Assembly: GCA_964023275.1 (NCBI GenBank)
Contig: OZ029920.1
Coordinates: 3,649,438 to 3,713,437 of the forward strand
Length of the DNA stretch: 64,000 nt
Direction of reading: 5' to 3'
Source: Norana najaformis
Lineage: Eukaryota; Annelida; Clitellata; Crassiclitellata; Hormogastridae
Program-made: the position numbers and the translations under genes
Notes under the pieces: generated by a model
What the model was told of the DNA's origin: nothing
The model's database searches: none
The model's input: only the letters and a program-made list of their open reading frames with translations
In this document: positions 10,761 to 22,505 of the stretch, one piece after another
Numbering within the stretch: position 1 is the first letter of the stretch
How the letters are laid out: every line of letters begins with the position of its first letter

Positions 10761-13436
10761 TTACTTGCCTGATAATACCTGTCTGGCCCTGTTAAAAGCT
10801 TCTTCAGAAAGATCAAGGTACACGTTGTTCAGTCTGATAATGCTTGGGTAAGACAGCAAATGGCTAAACAACGCTGTGATATGCGTTGTGAGTTTTCGTG
10901 AAGCTGTATATTCTTCAATCCATATCAACTCTTGCAAAGTCTTTATGTGAATATAGAGTACGACGCTATGGCCCCTTTTCACGGCTATCAGTCTGAGTTT
11001 CGTCTGTTCCAATATACGATCAGATGCCTCCAAAGTTTTGCTGCTAAGAATATTGGTTAGCTTTGTGACAATTTCCTCCTCGGCCCTGTCAACGTCCGGT
11101 GTTTCCAACTGAGAATGAAGCGCTAAAATTACTGATACAACCAGTTTTGATATTTTAACTTCTTAATGCCGAAACAAGAATCTTCAAAGCAATGATATTA
11201 GTACACGTAAATGTTAATGTATAGGTATTTCTTTGGTAACCGTATGGCTTCTACCTTGTTCGTTTACAATGAATTTATCGGATAAGTTTCTTCAACACCC
11301 CATCCGGTTTCAATGGTTGCCACATGAACCCTATTAAAAAATTCCTAGTTTGAAAAAAAACAAAGGCTGGACAGTTGGACGGAAAGATAGAGGCACGAGA
11401 ATCTTATGAAACTTACCTAGCTTATTCGCTGTTCGTGTAAGTGATATTACCAACTCCTTCACAACGCAGTTGAAATATTTGTGCCAACGTTTTGGCCATT
11501 TAGACAGCGAATACAGTTGATTCCTTTCTAGTAGTCAAGTTTTAATTTGTCCCTTGCTTATGGATTCCCGTAACAAGAGCGATGACTATTCCTGAGTTTG
11601 ACATTTAGAGGTTGAACTTACCTTCGCCGTCATTCAGAATCTGTGCAATATGACTTTGGTTAGTTACACGTAGACAATCGACCATCAGTCTGTAGTCATT
11701 CAAACTCTTTCTTCTCATTATGTCAAGCAGCAAATCGTTTTTCTCGTGACTGGCTGACTTCGATGCAATGGCATCCATTTGTCTTTTGTTAATGACAAAT
11801 TTGGAATGTAACATACTCAGCAGCTCGCAGGCATCAATCAGATCAACCAGCGCTCCACGATTTGTGTCCAGAGTTTGGATTTCGTGATCTGTTAACGGCC
11901 AGTCATCGCCGAACATTGACTTACGTTCTAAATTACAGTCAACAGAATTTTTATCAATAATGAATTAAATAGTTAATAACTTATAACGCGCCGGTGTCTA
12001 ATGCTCGAGGCACAAACCGATGGCGCACCAAAGCCAAGGCACAATGAGGTCAATATCTAGAAGGTCAGTCCGCTATGACAGAGAGGCAGCCGATGGTGGA
12101 TATGCAATTTCAAAAGGGTAATCTTGAAGTTGAGAACGAAATGACACAAGCGACTGAGCAGACGAACATACATAGGCAGGAAGTTCCAAAATCTAGGTCC
12201 AGCAACCGAGAAACCAGTTCACCAAGAACAGTTCTAATCCAAGGTACGACCAGAGAAAGACAACCAACTGACCTTGCAGAAAAATGGTTGGTCTGTGGAA
12301 AAAGAATTCGTTTTAAGTATTGTGATGGGCCGGAGATCAATGTTTTATTAACTTAAGGGCGAATTCGAGAGAAATCCTTTGCTAAAAAGGAAGGCACCGC
12401 AAAGGTTGTCGCCTTCACACGTTTGTCACGATTTCACTGTTCCGTATTTCTGAGCTATACAAAGTCAATTTTTTTGTAATCTACTAAAAGAGGGGGCAGA
12501 GTTAGGTGACCACCCACGGAACATAACTTGTGTTTACTAAAGTATAATACCTTGGCGCTGTCCTGACCTGAGTTTACCGAAGTTATGTATTAATCTATAA
12601 GTATAAACATCGTAATTCTTCCTCGTCTTGGTTTCCTGTTCCCTCTGTTTTATTATGGTGGGGTAATGTCCCCTGGGGTGGTCACCTAACTCTCAAGTAG
12701 GTGACCTCCCCCTGATAATTTTGTTTGCTCCAAGCTGATTTTACTCATTCTGATCTAACCTAGCCTAACCTAACCCAATCATACCTACCTTTGCGTAAAC
12801 TAATCTATGTCAAATCGCAATCAGCATCGTAAACCGTTAAACCGTTGTAAACCCAGGGTTATCGATGGGTCAGAGAAACCTTACATCACACTACGGTGCG
12901 TAAGCAAGTTGTAACATTATCTGCTTAAGATAAACATAGGATTCTACATGCACTGAGTGCAGGTTATGTGTCACTAGTGATTCAAAATGCGTGAAACTAC
13001 AAGTGGCAGCTAGATGAGACCTCTGTAAGAAAAAAGCGCAATTCATTCATGGCCAATCAGCTGAGACATGCATTAAGTTTGCCTCAAACCCGCTTCTGGA
13101 TGGGGACAGACATGCGGGTTCTCATTCCTAATTGGAGCAAACGAATGATTTTTCGTTAATTGGAACACCTGCCTCTTTTTGCGACGATGAAGTTGGCCAA
13201 GTGTGTTTGTTTGGTGTTTCTTAGTGACTCGATGAACTTCTCGTGAACATCTTTTTCCACAACGATGGTCAGTAGTTTCTCGCTTCTGGCGAATGACTCG
13301 GGAAGACACTTCACCTGATTGATTTCTTTCATCGATAGCACACGACTTCTCAGTAAATCGTCGAGAATTCCGAAGTCGGGATCGAGATGTTCGCTTAGCC
13401 ATTCTGTGTTACTCTTTATGAATTCCTTCAAGTTTA
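10761..13436 (-). CDS. Tandem CARD plus TRADD-N-like adaptor, three exons (left arm)
   Basis: Exons in transcript order: 13,436-13,173 (CARD 1), 11,927-11,622 (CARD 2), 11,131-10,761 (TRADD-N-like, stop TAA). CARD 1 shows I-K-S-N-T-E-W-L then DLLRSRVLSMKEINQVK, K-L-L-T-I-V, F-I-E-S-L-R-N-T-K-Q-T-H-L; CARD 2 has RGALVDLIDACELLSML and L-L-L-D-I-M-R-R-K. The third exon has GHSVVLYIHIKTLQELIWIEE. All internal junctions are phase 1. The CARD 1 donor appears to be a non-canonical GC site (G|gcaggt); the next GT would shift the frame to an immediate stop. The first exon opens in phase 1, so a 5' exon with the start codon is missing. At least 313 residues. A CARD-assembled signalling adaptor is the likely role. 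Confidence 0.7.
11990..12350 (+). repeat. Dispersed repeat, family J (insertion in left arm)
   Basis: This stretch lies in the intron between CARD 1 and CARD 2 of the left arm. The same intron in the right arm is ~600 bases shorter and lacks it, so it is an arm-specific insertion or loss. Similar sequence occurs at 61,800-61,990. Confidence 0.45.
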
Positions 13437-13583
13437 CTTAATTACATGAACATAAAGTACAGAGTTAGCAAAGCAACAGAGTCAGCCGAAAGAAAAGTCT
13501 TACTCAAACCAATGACTTAAATGCGATATAATTAAAAAAATAGACTTAATTAACTCTTAGCTTAATGAGTTAGCCTAAGGATG

Positions 13584-13995
13584 CTGCTTGTTGTTGTTGG
13601 TATTGTTCTTCTTCTGCTTCTCCTTCTTCTTCTCTTCCTCCTTCTCTTTCTTCTCCTCCTGCTCCTCTCCTCCTTCTTCTTCCTCCCCTCCTCCTATTTC
13701 TCTTTCGCTTCCTGCTTCTCATTCTCCTCCTTCTTATCCTCCTCTTTCTCCTTCTCTTTTTATCCTACTCCTAATTCTCCTTCTCCTCCTTCTCCTCCTT
13801 CTTATCCTATTTTTTCTCCTCCTCCTTCTTCTCGTTCTTCTCCTTCTCCTAATATTTCTCCTATCCTTTTTCTTCTCATCGTTCTTCTGCTCCATGTCCT
13901 TCCCCTTATCCTTCTCTTCTCCCTTGTTCTCCTGCTCTTTCTTGTTCTTCTCCTCCTTCTCTTTCTTCTCCTTCTTTTCCTCATTCTTCTTCGTA
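13584..13995 (+). repeat. Long pyrimidine (CTT/CTC) tract
   Basis: About 400 bases on the plus strand are almost pure T and C, mostly ttc, ctt and ctcct words. It sits exactly at the outer edge of the left arm. All open frames through it are low-complexity artefacts. Such mirror-like tracts can form triplex DNA. Confidence 0.9.
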
Positions 13996-14754
13996 AGGAT
14001 TTTCCTACACCTTCAACTTCAGACCATAGTAAGCGTAAGCGTAGGATAGCCTAAGTTTGGGGCATTGTTTTAAAAGCAAAAGCAATCATGTCCCAAATTA
14101 TGAAATCCGCACATATGGTCACTAATAAATAGTGGACCTACATAAATATCATACATATGCATAGGTCTGAACCTAAAATATCGAATTGCATTCAGTTGAT
14201 GCCAGGGGCCCGGGAGCCATGGTGCCAAAAGGCGCCGATGCTCACAAGTTTTGGCTCTGTGACGCCGAGGCAGGTGCATGCTCACACAGCTTTTTTGGGC
14301 AACGGAGATCTACCTATTCTTACAGATTATATCGGATATAATGTACAATTTTATCCACCTTAGGTCAGTACTTGGCTGAGGTTGGCTCACACAACTTTCA
14401 GACACTTCCCGGGCCACTGCTGATGCTAAATACACAATGTGACTACAGGTTCAGTGTTATACTGTATTGCATGTATAAATGATTTCACCGCAACATTTGC
14501 TTCTGCTGCACTGCATGCTTCAGACCATAACCTTTTAATGAAACTGGCGTTCAGCATCCAACAGATCTCACTGGGTTTCTTCTTGGTATCGTGCTTCAAA
14601 TATAAACTCTGCTTGTCAGCGTCGAAACGAACACCACAAAACTTACTGTCCTTTCCGGCTGCTTTCTTGGTCGGCGGAAATCACTTAGTTCGGACTTTAA
14701 TACAAATGTACAAACGAGAAAAAGGAGCGGACCCTGCTTATTGTTCTCTGAATT
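13996..14754. other. Repeat fragment and unremarkable spacer
   Basis: Bases 14,005-14,110 match the tail of the composite repeat (compare 2,128-2,230 and 16,440-16,550). I see no gene in the rest. Confidence 0.4.
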
Positions 14755-14860
14755 GATCGGATGAGATCCTGCACCATCGCTTCCCGTTTTTATTGATGCC
14801 ACGCCATTTAAAGGTTCAGTGTACGGAGCGTGATAGTCGTATCGTCATCGTAAACTCGAG
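14755..14860 (-). mobile_element. SINE family B fragment
   Basis: The reverse complement matches the body of the SINE at 17,097-17,370 ('gatctcatccg'-like end and 'ggcgtggcatc'-like centre). The head is missing. Confidence 0.45.
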
Positions 14861-15437
14861 ATAACCACAGCACCCAACGAAAGCCAAGTCGAGGAACCAA
14901 CATATCTATGGGCCTTTAGTCATAGCAAAATCAATATGCAAGAGGGTCAGAATCGGTTCCTGGTCAAGATCCAAAAGTCAGGCAGACAGACAGTCAGGCG
15001 GCTAAAGGTTAGGGTGGATGGTGTTTGAAATTAGAGCGGGAAGATAGATAAGGCGAAGAAGAGGAATCAGAATAGGATCTGTGGAAGAGGAGTGTTTTCA
15101 GCATTTAGTGATGGACTTGCGCAGAGATTGTAAGGGGTGAAGTGTTGGTGAGTTCGTATGATGGGTCAGATAATTGTCGTAATTCTGGCGGAAGTTTTTT
15201 CCAGAAGTTTGGGGCAGCTATGGCAACTGAGCGATTTCCAAATTTTAAGGATGAGGTGACGGAAAGGCGGAAAAGTGTCAGGGCGGAAGAGGAGCGGGTT
15301 GATTGGAGTGGTCGCATTGTAAATAACTTATGTAGATTGGAGGTTTGGGAGGATTGAAGTGTTTTGTAAGTAAATGAAAGGGCTTTGTAATCTATTCGTT
15401 CAGGTATTTTAAGTAATATCCAGCAGAGCTGAAGCAT
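14845..15437 (-). mobile_element. L2/CR1-type LINE 3' end (C-terminus plus 3' UTR)
   Basis: The minus strand 15,437-15,105 reads the standard C-terminal segment of L2/CR1 ORF2: ERIDYKALSFTYKTLQ, then L-x-T-S-S-L-K-F-G-N-R-S-V-A-I-A-A-P-N-F-W-K-K-L-P-P-E-L-R-Q. It continues into a 3' UTR (words like 'gactgtctgtctgcctgac' and a 'tttcgttgggtgctgtgg' end) that is dispersed across the window: 16,215-16,440, 23,835-23,985, 28,965-29,045, 39,370-39,765, 41,525-41,710, 49,225-49,460, 60,005-60,235. Its 5' half is shared with the composite repeat. Confidence 0.75.
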
Positions 15438-15904
15438 AGCAAATTTCTAAATCCCATAATTTGTAATTTATTAACAGCAGATTGCGCGCTGATGCTTGTA
15501 GTTTCTAGATAACGATGTTGCGTCAAAACAAGGAAGCTTAGCGTAAGCCATATTCTTTATCCAGGCTTGGGACGAAATATCGAAGTTGTGTGCTGACGCA
15601 TACGCCTAAAATGCTGATGTACGCGCTTACCGGCCAATAGATTACCATCACCTCTGTTGCCTTCTGGAGAAGAAGCTTCCATTCAAATTAGATAGTTCGG
15701 TCTGCTCATGACTGTGCAGTAGGTCCAAATGATCAATGACTTTGTGGTCGAAGTACATCTCTTTCAAATTCCAGCCTCTCTGTTTTCTCACCTAAAAATA
15801 GCAAGTGCTAAATCCCTACTTACAACTTTTACGCGCAAAACTTCCCGCCATCATAGGAGTTTCATCGAACAGCACTTTCATTTTCGTTTAGTAAGTATGT
15901 GGAT

Positions 15905-15975
15905 GCGCGATAGTCTAGTGGTTAGCGTGTAGGACTCGCAAGTGAGAAATAGGGCGTTCAAATCTCATTAGCTAC
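15905..15975 (+). mobile_element. tRNA-like SINE head
   Basis: A box-like 'agtctagtggttagcgtg' and B box-like 'gcgttcaaatct' have tRNA spacing; the body that follows matches the one after 1,900. It is SINE-derived, not a working tRNA. Confidence 0.5.
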
Positions 15976-16214
15976 AAACAGATGTTTTGAACTTTACTGA
16001 GCCACTTTTGTCCTCTAGCGATCTCAGCTATAAAATTAGTATACTGACGGTACACAGTCGGTGGAAATATCTGGCAAAGATAGACAGAACTGGCCAGCGA
16101 CCCTCGTATGCAGAAGACGTGAAAATGAAGTCGTTAACACTTTATAGCCACAGCTGCCTTTCTGGTTAGTTCAAGTGGCTGCTTTTCTTCTTCTTAGTAA
16201 AGGTATTTGGACAT

Positions 16215-16440
16215 CTCTTCTCACCCTTATGTATTCTCTTGATGCCGTTCCAAACCCCATCCAAAGTAGCCGTCTGACTTGTCTGCCTGCCTGACTCTTG
16301 GATCCTGACTCGGAACCGATTCTGACTCTTGAGCCTTCGATTCTGTTTTGACTGAGCGCCTGTGTATAACCTGGTTCCCGCGATGAAGCTTTCGTTGGGC
16401 GCTGTAGAAATCTCGCATACAGGATTTCCTATTTTAAGAT
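16215..16440 (+). mobile_element. L2-type 3' UTR insertion
   Basis: Contains 'ctgcctgcctgactcttgg', a Gly/Pro-coding remnant and 'gggcgctgtagaaatctcg'. It interrupts the composite repeat, whose two sides are contiguous near 2,110 in copy 1. Confidence 0.6.
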
Positions 16441-16842
16441 TTACCTTGAACTTTAGAGCACAGTAAGCCTTAATGTAGGGTAGCCAAATTTTCAGCCGTT
16501 GTTTCAGCAAGGAAACCATTCATTTCCCAAAATATAAAAGCTGCCCCTCGAAATCAATGAAAGAAAGAGAAACCACAAAAAAGTTGAATTCATTTCTGTT
16601 GCCTGGCATCATGGTGAACTACTGAGTTCTGTGTATGAGAAATATGGTTGAGGTATGTTGAGAAGTTGTTAAATCGTGGCTGCATTTTAGTTGGAGTTAA
16701 ACCACTAGAAGCCAGTCTGAGTGACGTAAGCATACATTTAATAAAACTTTGAACACATTGTGCATCAAAGTAATGCACTGAAGCTGCAGCCTATTTATGT
16801 TTCTTGAGGAATGAACCTGAATAGTAGTAGTAGTTATAATGC

Positions 16843-17060
16843 TCAACGACGACATCCAATGACATCAGTGACGTCGCCCTCCTCCTTTATGCAGGCTTGG
16901 GAATGGCACCACCCGACTAACGTCAGGGGCGGAGTTACACCTACGATTTGTAGTAGTCTCAATGTTTAACGACATCATATGGCACCAAAGCCGTTGATGT
17001 CGCCCTCCTCTTTTATCCAGGCTTCGGACTGGCACGACCCAGTACGGCAAGGGCGGCGTT
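16843..17060 (+). repeat. Family D repeat, two adjacent copies
   Basis: Units at about 16,843-16,940 and 16,957-17,060 share 'aacgacatc', 'gacgtcgccctcctc', 'tccaggcttgggactgg' and 'cacccga'-like words. The same unit is clustered at 52,672-53,765 and at 56,064-56,165. Confidence 0.6.
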
Positions 17061-17096
17061 TGAAGCTGAATAACAACAGGCTGAACGTCTTATTTA

Positions 17097-17370
17097 ACTG
17101 GTCTGGGAGGCTACATTGGTTAAAGAGTACGTCAAGACGCCTCTGTGTTTGACGAGGATGCCGGTTCGCATACCGATAGTGGCTGCTTTCAGAGATATTT
17201 ATCTCTGGCTAACACAGTCTGTGCACGTGGCGCCTTAAATGCTGTGACACCCTTTTCAACGGGCAGCGGTGGTAAAGGATCTCACCCGATCAGTTCATTG
17301 AAAAATTAGCAGGTTCGAGATCTTACGGTCGCCATAGATAAACATGCACATCTACATTTACTACACCTAA
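17097..17370 (+). mobile_element. tRNA-derived SINE, family B (best copy)
   Basis: The tRNA-like head has an A box region 'ggctacattggttaaag' and B box 'gccggttcgcatacc', followed by a ~190 base body containing 'gatctcacccgatcagttc'. It is the most complete copy in the window. Confidence 0.65.
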
Positions 17371-17977
17371 GCCTGATATTAAATATGAGTCACGTGATAT
17401 CTCTGTGTACATACAGTTCAAAGCCAGACGCTTCCTGTACATTCTTAATGTCAGAGGCACCAGAGAATAGTATAGTGTTTAAATAAAGATTACGCCCTAA
17501 TCTGCTGTAAATTTGAGCTTAACTTCCGCAACAATAAATTAAATATTTTGTGAAACCGCATTACGGTATCTTATGTTCTTTGCTTTTTCTTAATTTTCCT
17601 CTATCTTCTGTACTAAGTGTTTACCATTCGGTGAATGAACAATGATTTACATTTTAACGAACAACTAGAGCGAAACAACTAATGAATTTGCAAGCAGGTA
17701 AAATGCGCACCTGAACACTAGGTACACATTCTTAATCTGATAATATTGTGTCTACATTGTACACTGTTGACCTATTTCTACTTCGTGCACTAAGATCAAC
17801 CAACAGACGTGTGTGTGAAACGCCTATGGAGCTATCAATATACACGCAGTCTGCATAATGGTGTGCAAAGGCTGTCGTTAACGTTGAGTACCAAAGAAAC
17901 GTCTGGACTCGCTGCATAGAACATCGTCTCATCGGTTGAGGCATACCTTCGTCAAGCAAAAAAAACGAAAACGAATA
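17371..17977. other. Upstream region of the first TRIM gene
   Basis: No coding region or clear TATA box found. An in-frame open stretch runs back from the TRIM start to 17,936 without an upstream ATG. Confidence 0.4.
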
Positions 17978-20214
17978 ATGGAAGATATTGTCGAGTTTCA
18001 GAAAGAATGCTGCCTTTGTCTAAAGATTTTCACCGACCCAAAGATCCTACCATGCCTTCATACATTTTGCTTGAAGTGTCTGGAAAAGACAGGAGCGATG
18101 AAACCCGAACAACTGATGTCTTGTCCAGCTTGTGGAACAGAATTTACTGTTCCAGCGGAAGGCTTAAATGGTCTTCCAAGAAATCTGTTGGCGGAAAGAG
18201 CAGCATATGACTTTAGAAAGTCCTTGAGAAATGAAGAATTAGATAAACCATTTTGCAGCGTCTGCATACTGGTTCAGGATAAAGATATACCATTGGCTAA
18301 AATGTACTGCATCGCATGCGAGGATAAAATGTGTCGCCCTTGTAGTGAAGAACATGGCAAACAAAAGCAACACCTTGTTGTTGCATTGAAGACGAATGAT
18401 CAAACTAAGGATCGAAAAAAGCCCGAAGTTCGATGTCAGAACCACCCGAAAGAGATATCTGAACTGTACTGCACCTACTGCAAAAAGGTTATTTGCACTG
18501 TGTGTCTTGACGAAAGCCACATTTCTCACAATTGTTCCAGAGTCATTGAGGCTGCAATCTCCATCGGTAAGCTAGCAGAAAAGGAATGTGAACATATCTC
18601 GGAAATGAAGGATCAGTTTCAACAGAGGAGTAGGAAACTTCAAAGGGAAAAAATGAAATTTCTGGAAACGATAAAGAAAATGGAGACAGAGATTTTGAGA
18701 CGATGCGAAGAAATCAAAGAGCTGGTTTTCACTGAAACAAAGGCTTTGCTACAAGAACTGGCTGTATTGAGAAAAGAAAGACTGGAGGAGATTGAAATGG
18801 AACAAAGAAGAATGGAAAAACACGTTTTTACATTGGAGAAGTTCAAAGAGTACTGCACTCATATCAATACCAATGCAGTTCCTAGCTACACTTGTGAAGC
18901 TGAAGATATATTAAGGAGCACAGCAGGAGATCTGAGAACTCAGCAACAGAGTCGTATTCAAAGTCAAATCCAATCTCTTCATGTTTCATACCAGAAGACC
19001 GATACTGAGACGTTTTTGATACCTCTAAACAACGCTGTAGGAAGAATTAACGGTAAGAACTGCAATGCCTTTCTACTTTAGTTTGAATTACCACTGTCGT
19101 GGTGTCTGTTCTTTGATATCCATATTTTAGTAACTTCAAACTGCGAGCTAATCCAATTGTGCGTAGGGTTGAAATTTGAAAAAAGCGCTATTTAATTATT
19201 TGATAATTTAGAATAAAACTGGGATTTATTAATATATGATCAGACACTTGATGAAGAACTTTTAAAAGAAAGGCCTTTTTATCTTTTGTGAAAATGGATG
19301 ATCTATCAAATGTGCAGGTTTTCTGCTTCTGTTCGTAATTTAGACGTTTTCGATTTGATAAAAATTAACCACGCATCAGTTTTTATATAATTTTAATTTC
19401 ATGATACGTTGTAGTCAGTTGTCCATTCAGTGCGAAGCTCTCAAGTCCACTTGATACTAGTAATAAAGTATTGTACGGAATGACACATCTGCAAAATAAG
19501 TTGTATGTGCTATCGGATTCAATTCTCATCCATCGGGCACGAAAGCCATTCGACAGGGTCGGAGAAATAAAGACAACAGAGATCAAGTCTCCGTCTGATA
19601 TCGTATCTTGTCCAAAGACATCGTGTTTGTACATCTACGACAAAGGTGCCGCCTGCATCTGGAAAGTTACAATTCCTGATCATCAAGTGAGGTGCTGGTT
19701 GGATAAAGTAAAACAACCATGTGCGATGACTACGTCGTCCAGTGGAGAAGTACTGACAGTGAAAAATATCGTGGGACCTGAACAGTCAGTAACGGTGGAA
19801 GTTTACAATGAATACGGAATTCTAATTCGCCAGCTTCACCTCCCTAAAACCATTAAGTCGCTTCTGCATGTCTATGAAACACAGTCTGAAAGCTACATTG
19901 GAGTAGGAGAAGGAAAAGTGTATAAATTCAGAGCAAATGGATCCATTATTGCCGAATTCGAGATGTCGAAACAACCAGAATGTTCCAGCCCGGCTCGATG
20001 TGCGCAGTTGTCACCTTACCGTGTGTTTTTAGTCTCAGGCGCTGAGGGCTATACAGCGCATGCAAGAATTTCACTCCTTGGCTTAGACCTCGAATGGGAC
20101 AGTGTTTGGCTATCGGGCGTCTGCGGAGAGAACTTATGTTACATTAAAGAGACCAAACAACTGGCAGTTAGAGTAGCGCAAGTCATACACATTTATGATG
20201 TTATTTCACAGTGA
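17978..20214 (+). CDS. TRIM E3 ubiquitin ligase with NHL-like propeller, gene A
   Basis: Exon 1 is 17,978-19,052 and ends in donor G|gtaaga (phase 1); exon 2 is 19,415-20,214 from acceptor ttgtag. The protein is ~624 residues. The RING is C11-C14-C26-H28-C31-C34-C49-C52, followed by a first B-box around residues 90-130 (C-S-V-C ... E-E-H), a second B-box (C-x2-H, LYCTYCKKVICTVC, then H-x2-H) near 155-190, and a long charged coiled coil to ~310. Exon 2 is a beta-propeller (K-L-Y-V-L-S-D-S-I-L-I, C-L-Y-I-Y-D-K-G-A-A-C-I-W-K-V). Expected role: RING E3 ligase, dimerising by the coiled coil and recognising targets through the propeller. The chosen ATG begins MEDIVEF, matching MEETVEI in gene B. 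It is tandem with gene B (24,401) in the same orientation. No filamin domain is seen, unlike TRIM2/3. Confidence 0.85.
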
Positions 20215-20443
20215 ACAGTGATTCACAGGAATCGCTTAGGGCCGAAGAAAAACACACAATTAGATATAGAGCTCAATGCCATTTAGTTTAGTTTAGTTTA
20301 GTGGGCCCATGCAGGTTTTCTGTATTTTGATTTAGGAATATCGCCAATGAAAATAATTTGTTTTTGTTTTTGAACTTTAACAACTTTGTGCTCTGTCGCT
20401 TATAGTTAATTATGTTGTATGGTTAGAGTAAGATGATCATTAA
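20215..20443. other. 3' flank of TRIM gene A
   Basis: Short (TTTAG)n run near 20,283. A TTAA at 20,440-20,443 is the target site of the adjoining piggyBac-like element. Confidence 0.4.
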
Positions 20444-22505
20444 CCCATTAGAGCCAAAGTTTTCCCCAATTGCCATTCATTGTGATACTTTGGATTATGA
20501 CAAATGATGCAAAGGTTAGGTCCTAGGAACTAACACACATATGTGATTCGGCGATCAGCCGCTAGGTGGCGTGTTGTTCCCATTTGGGAACAATGGACAC
20601 ATATGATACTGTGTTCCCATTTGGGAACAACATGCATATTTATTGCAGAGTACCTACTAGAGTGGCAGTTTTCAGTTACTACCATAGTGTACTTTATGCA
20701 CAGCACAGGCTGCTTTGATAGAGCATTAAAACCACACATCAACGTTGAAGTAACTAGTTTTAAAACATCGTAAATCAGTGCCAGTGTTAACTTTGTCATT
20801 TGTGACAGTCTAATCCTGCGACTGAAGACAATGATCAAAGACTTTAATAAATTCTAGACATTTCTCAGTGACTTGCTGCAGACTGCAAATTGTCTGTCTC
20901 AAATGCGAGTATGATACTGCTGCTCGTGGTATAGGTGAAGTTGAGTCATGTACTTTGTGCAGTGAAGCTTTGTGTTCTTATTACACAAGCGACATCTTGC
21001 TTGTCTGGCCCTCGGAACCAGATGATGGTCGGCTCCATCGTAGCGAATGTCACTGACTGGGTGGCTAGCTGGTCCTGACAGTGCTGTTGGAGGCTTTTAC
21101 GACCATTGTAGCATTGTTCGGACAATGTGCCGTCGGAACTCCAGGTGATCAAACGATCCACCGACCTCAACCGGCAGCAACAACGGTCATGTTCAAACCA
21201 TTGATAGAGTGACCACCATCACTTCTTGGAACAAAACACCGATGATAGTTAGACATGAAGCAGTCCAGAATGTCCAGACCAGCAATGTGAAGATTGTATT
21301 GTCCAATTACAGCTGGTTGAGTTACATCAACCACAGACTTTTTGGCTGAGCTCCATCGTTTGGCTTTCCCTAATGGTGCTGCTGCAATGAAATTGGTAGC
21401 AACAGTCACACACTGGTTGTCGTGCCATTTGACAGCCATCATGTGCTTGTCACATTTTACATCAAAGAGCCCACGTTCCTTCTTCTTCATCACTTTGTTG
21501 TCCATAAGAGGGCAACCTCTGAGTCTATTTTCTCGAACAGTCCCTGTGGCCTTTATATTCATATTTCGGAGCGAAGCAAGCTCATATGGTGATGTGCCAA
21601 TTAGTTCAGGATGCTTATTGCCAACCTTCTGAATGTCCGCAGTGGCTATTTCATGCGTATATGCTCTTTTCTTAGCCCTTTTTTGGGTTGCGACATAACG
21701 TCCACCTTCGGTTTTTTACCTTTGGAGTGCATGAGATTCGTGCACTCTGATTCTCATCGTATGGACCTCTATGCACAAAAACAGTAACTGGACAAGGAAC
21801 ATCAGATGGAAGAGTCGAAGGCAATAGGTCATCTTCATCCACTAACTCTTCATCGGATACACCATCCACTATCGCTGGTGGCATAATAACTATGTCAACA
21901 TCTTTGTCAATAGCAGACACTGCATCTGAAGCCTCAATGTTATCATCTTCGCTATCTGCATCAGCCTGTACCATAACGATTGCCTCAGAGAAGGAGAACT
22001 TTCTTTTCAACATCTGAAAACGGCATCACACAAAAAGCGTGATTACTGCGTAAACTAAAAATTCTAATTTATCTCATATTGTTCTATAAATAAGGACACC
22101 AGTAATGGTCTTGATGTGATGCTTTCAATAACTCATTGCATTTCCCTTTGATGTTCCCAAATGGGAACACAGTACCTCAATACATTTGTTTTTTACAAGC
22201 ATCTCTGGCATAACTATAGCTACACTATTTTACACTTACACCACATATACACTTTCCAAATTAAAATTCCCTTACCTCAAATGGAGATGAGTAACCGGAC
22301 GCAACCGAATGTTCACAAAAACACGAAAATTCAAAGATGGCTACCACACATAGAAATTACTGTAAACTCATGATTAGGCTAAAAATCGTACATTGACTAT
22401 CTAACAGTCAAAAACTACCAAAAACAACTAAATAAAAATAGCACACTTATTTTATATTTAAATTCATCCTCGCGTTCCCAAATGGGATCAATGGGCGCTG
22501 ATGGG
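20444..22505 (-). mobile_element. piggyBac-like DNA transposon, decayed
   Basis: Ends are CCCATTAGAGCC (left) and its near inverse CCCATCAGCGCC (right, reverse complement), flanked by TTAA on the left and TTAT on the right, the TTAA target of the piggyBac superfamily. On the minus strand, 22,013-21,672 encodes an acidic N-terminus (F-S-E-A, runs of D/E, P-P, S-D-E-E) and 21,562-21,167 encodes the C-terminal half of the transposase core (ATGTVRENRLRGCPL, then KKKERGLFDVKCD, RWSSAKKSV, Q-P-A-V-I-G-Q-Y-N). The central catalytic part between them is deleted, so it cannot be autonomous. Confidence 0.8.
20576..20628. repeat. Subterminal palindromes of the piggyBac-like element
   Basis: GTTCCCATTTGGGAAC occurs at 20,576-20,591 and 20,613-20,628. 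Near the other end the complementary form occurs at 22,153-22,168, with a one-base variant at 22,474-22,489. These 7-bp arms around a 2-base centre are likely transposase-binding sites (inference). Confidence 0.7.

Larger units (their letters stand above)
4255..13590 (-). repeat. Left arm of a ~9.3 kb inverted duplication
   Basis: Exon by exon and in much of the non-coding DNA, this block is the reverse complement of 29,533-38,790. Homologous exons have the same lengths (264, 306, 371, 222, 363 and 419 bases; the propeller exon is 872 versus 875). Homology extends past the propeller stop to about 4,255 and past the first CARD exon to about 13,590, where a pyrimidine microsatellite begins. Arm-specific insertions include a dispersed repeat at about 11,990-12,350. 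Confidence 0.85.
15170..16640 (+). repeat. Composite dispersed repeat, copy 2
   Basis: Direct-orientation counterpart of 830-2,340. Relative to copy 1 it lacks the SINE at 1,551-1,812 and has an extra L2 3' end at 16,215-16,440. The pair brackets the left arm at a distance of ~14 kb. Confidence 0.7.

Noticed and set aside
13581-14054. Leu/Ser/Phe-rich and Arg-rich frames in the pyrimidine tract
   Set aside because: Low-complexity translation of a microsatellite.
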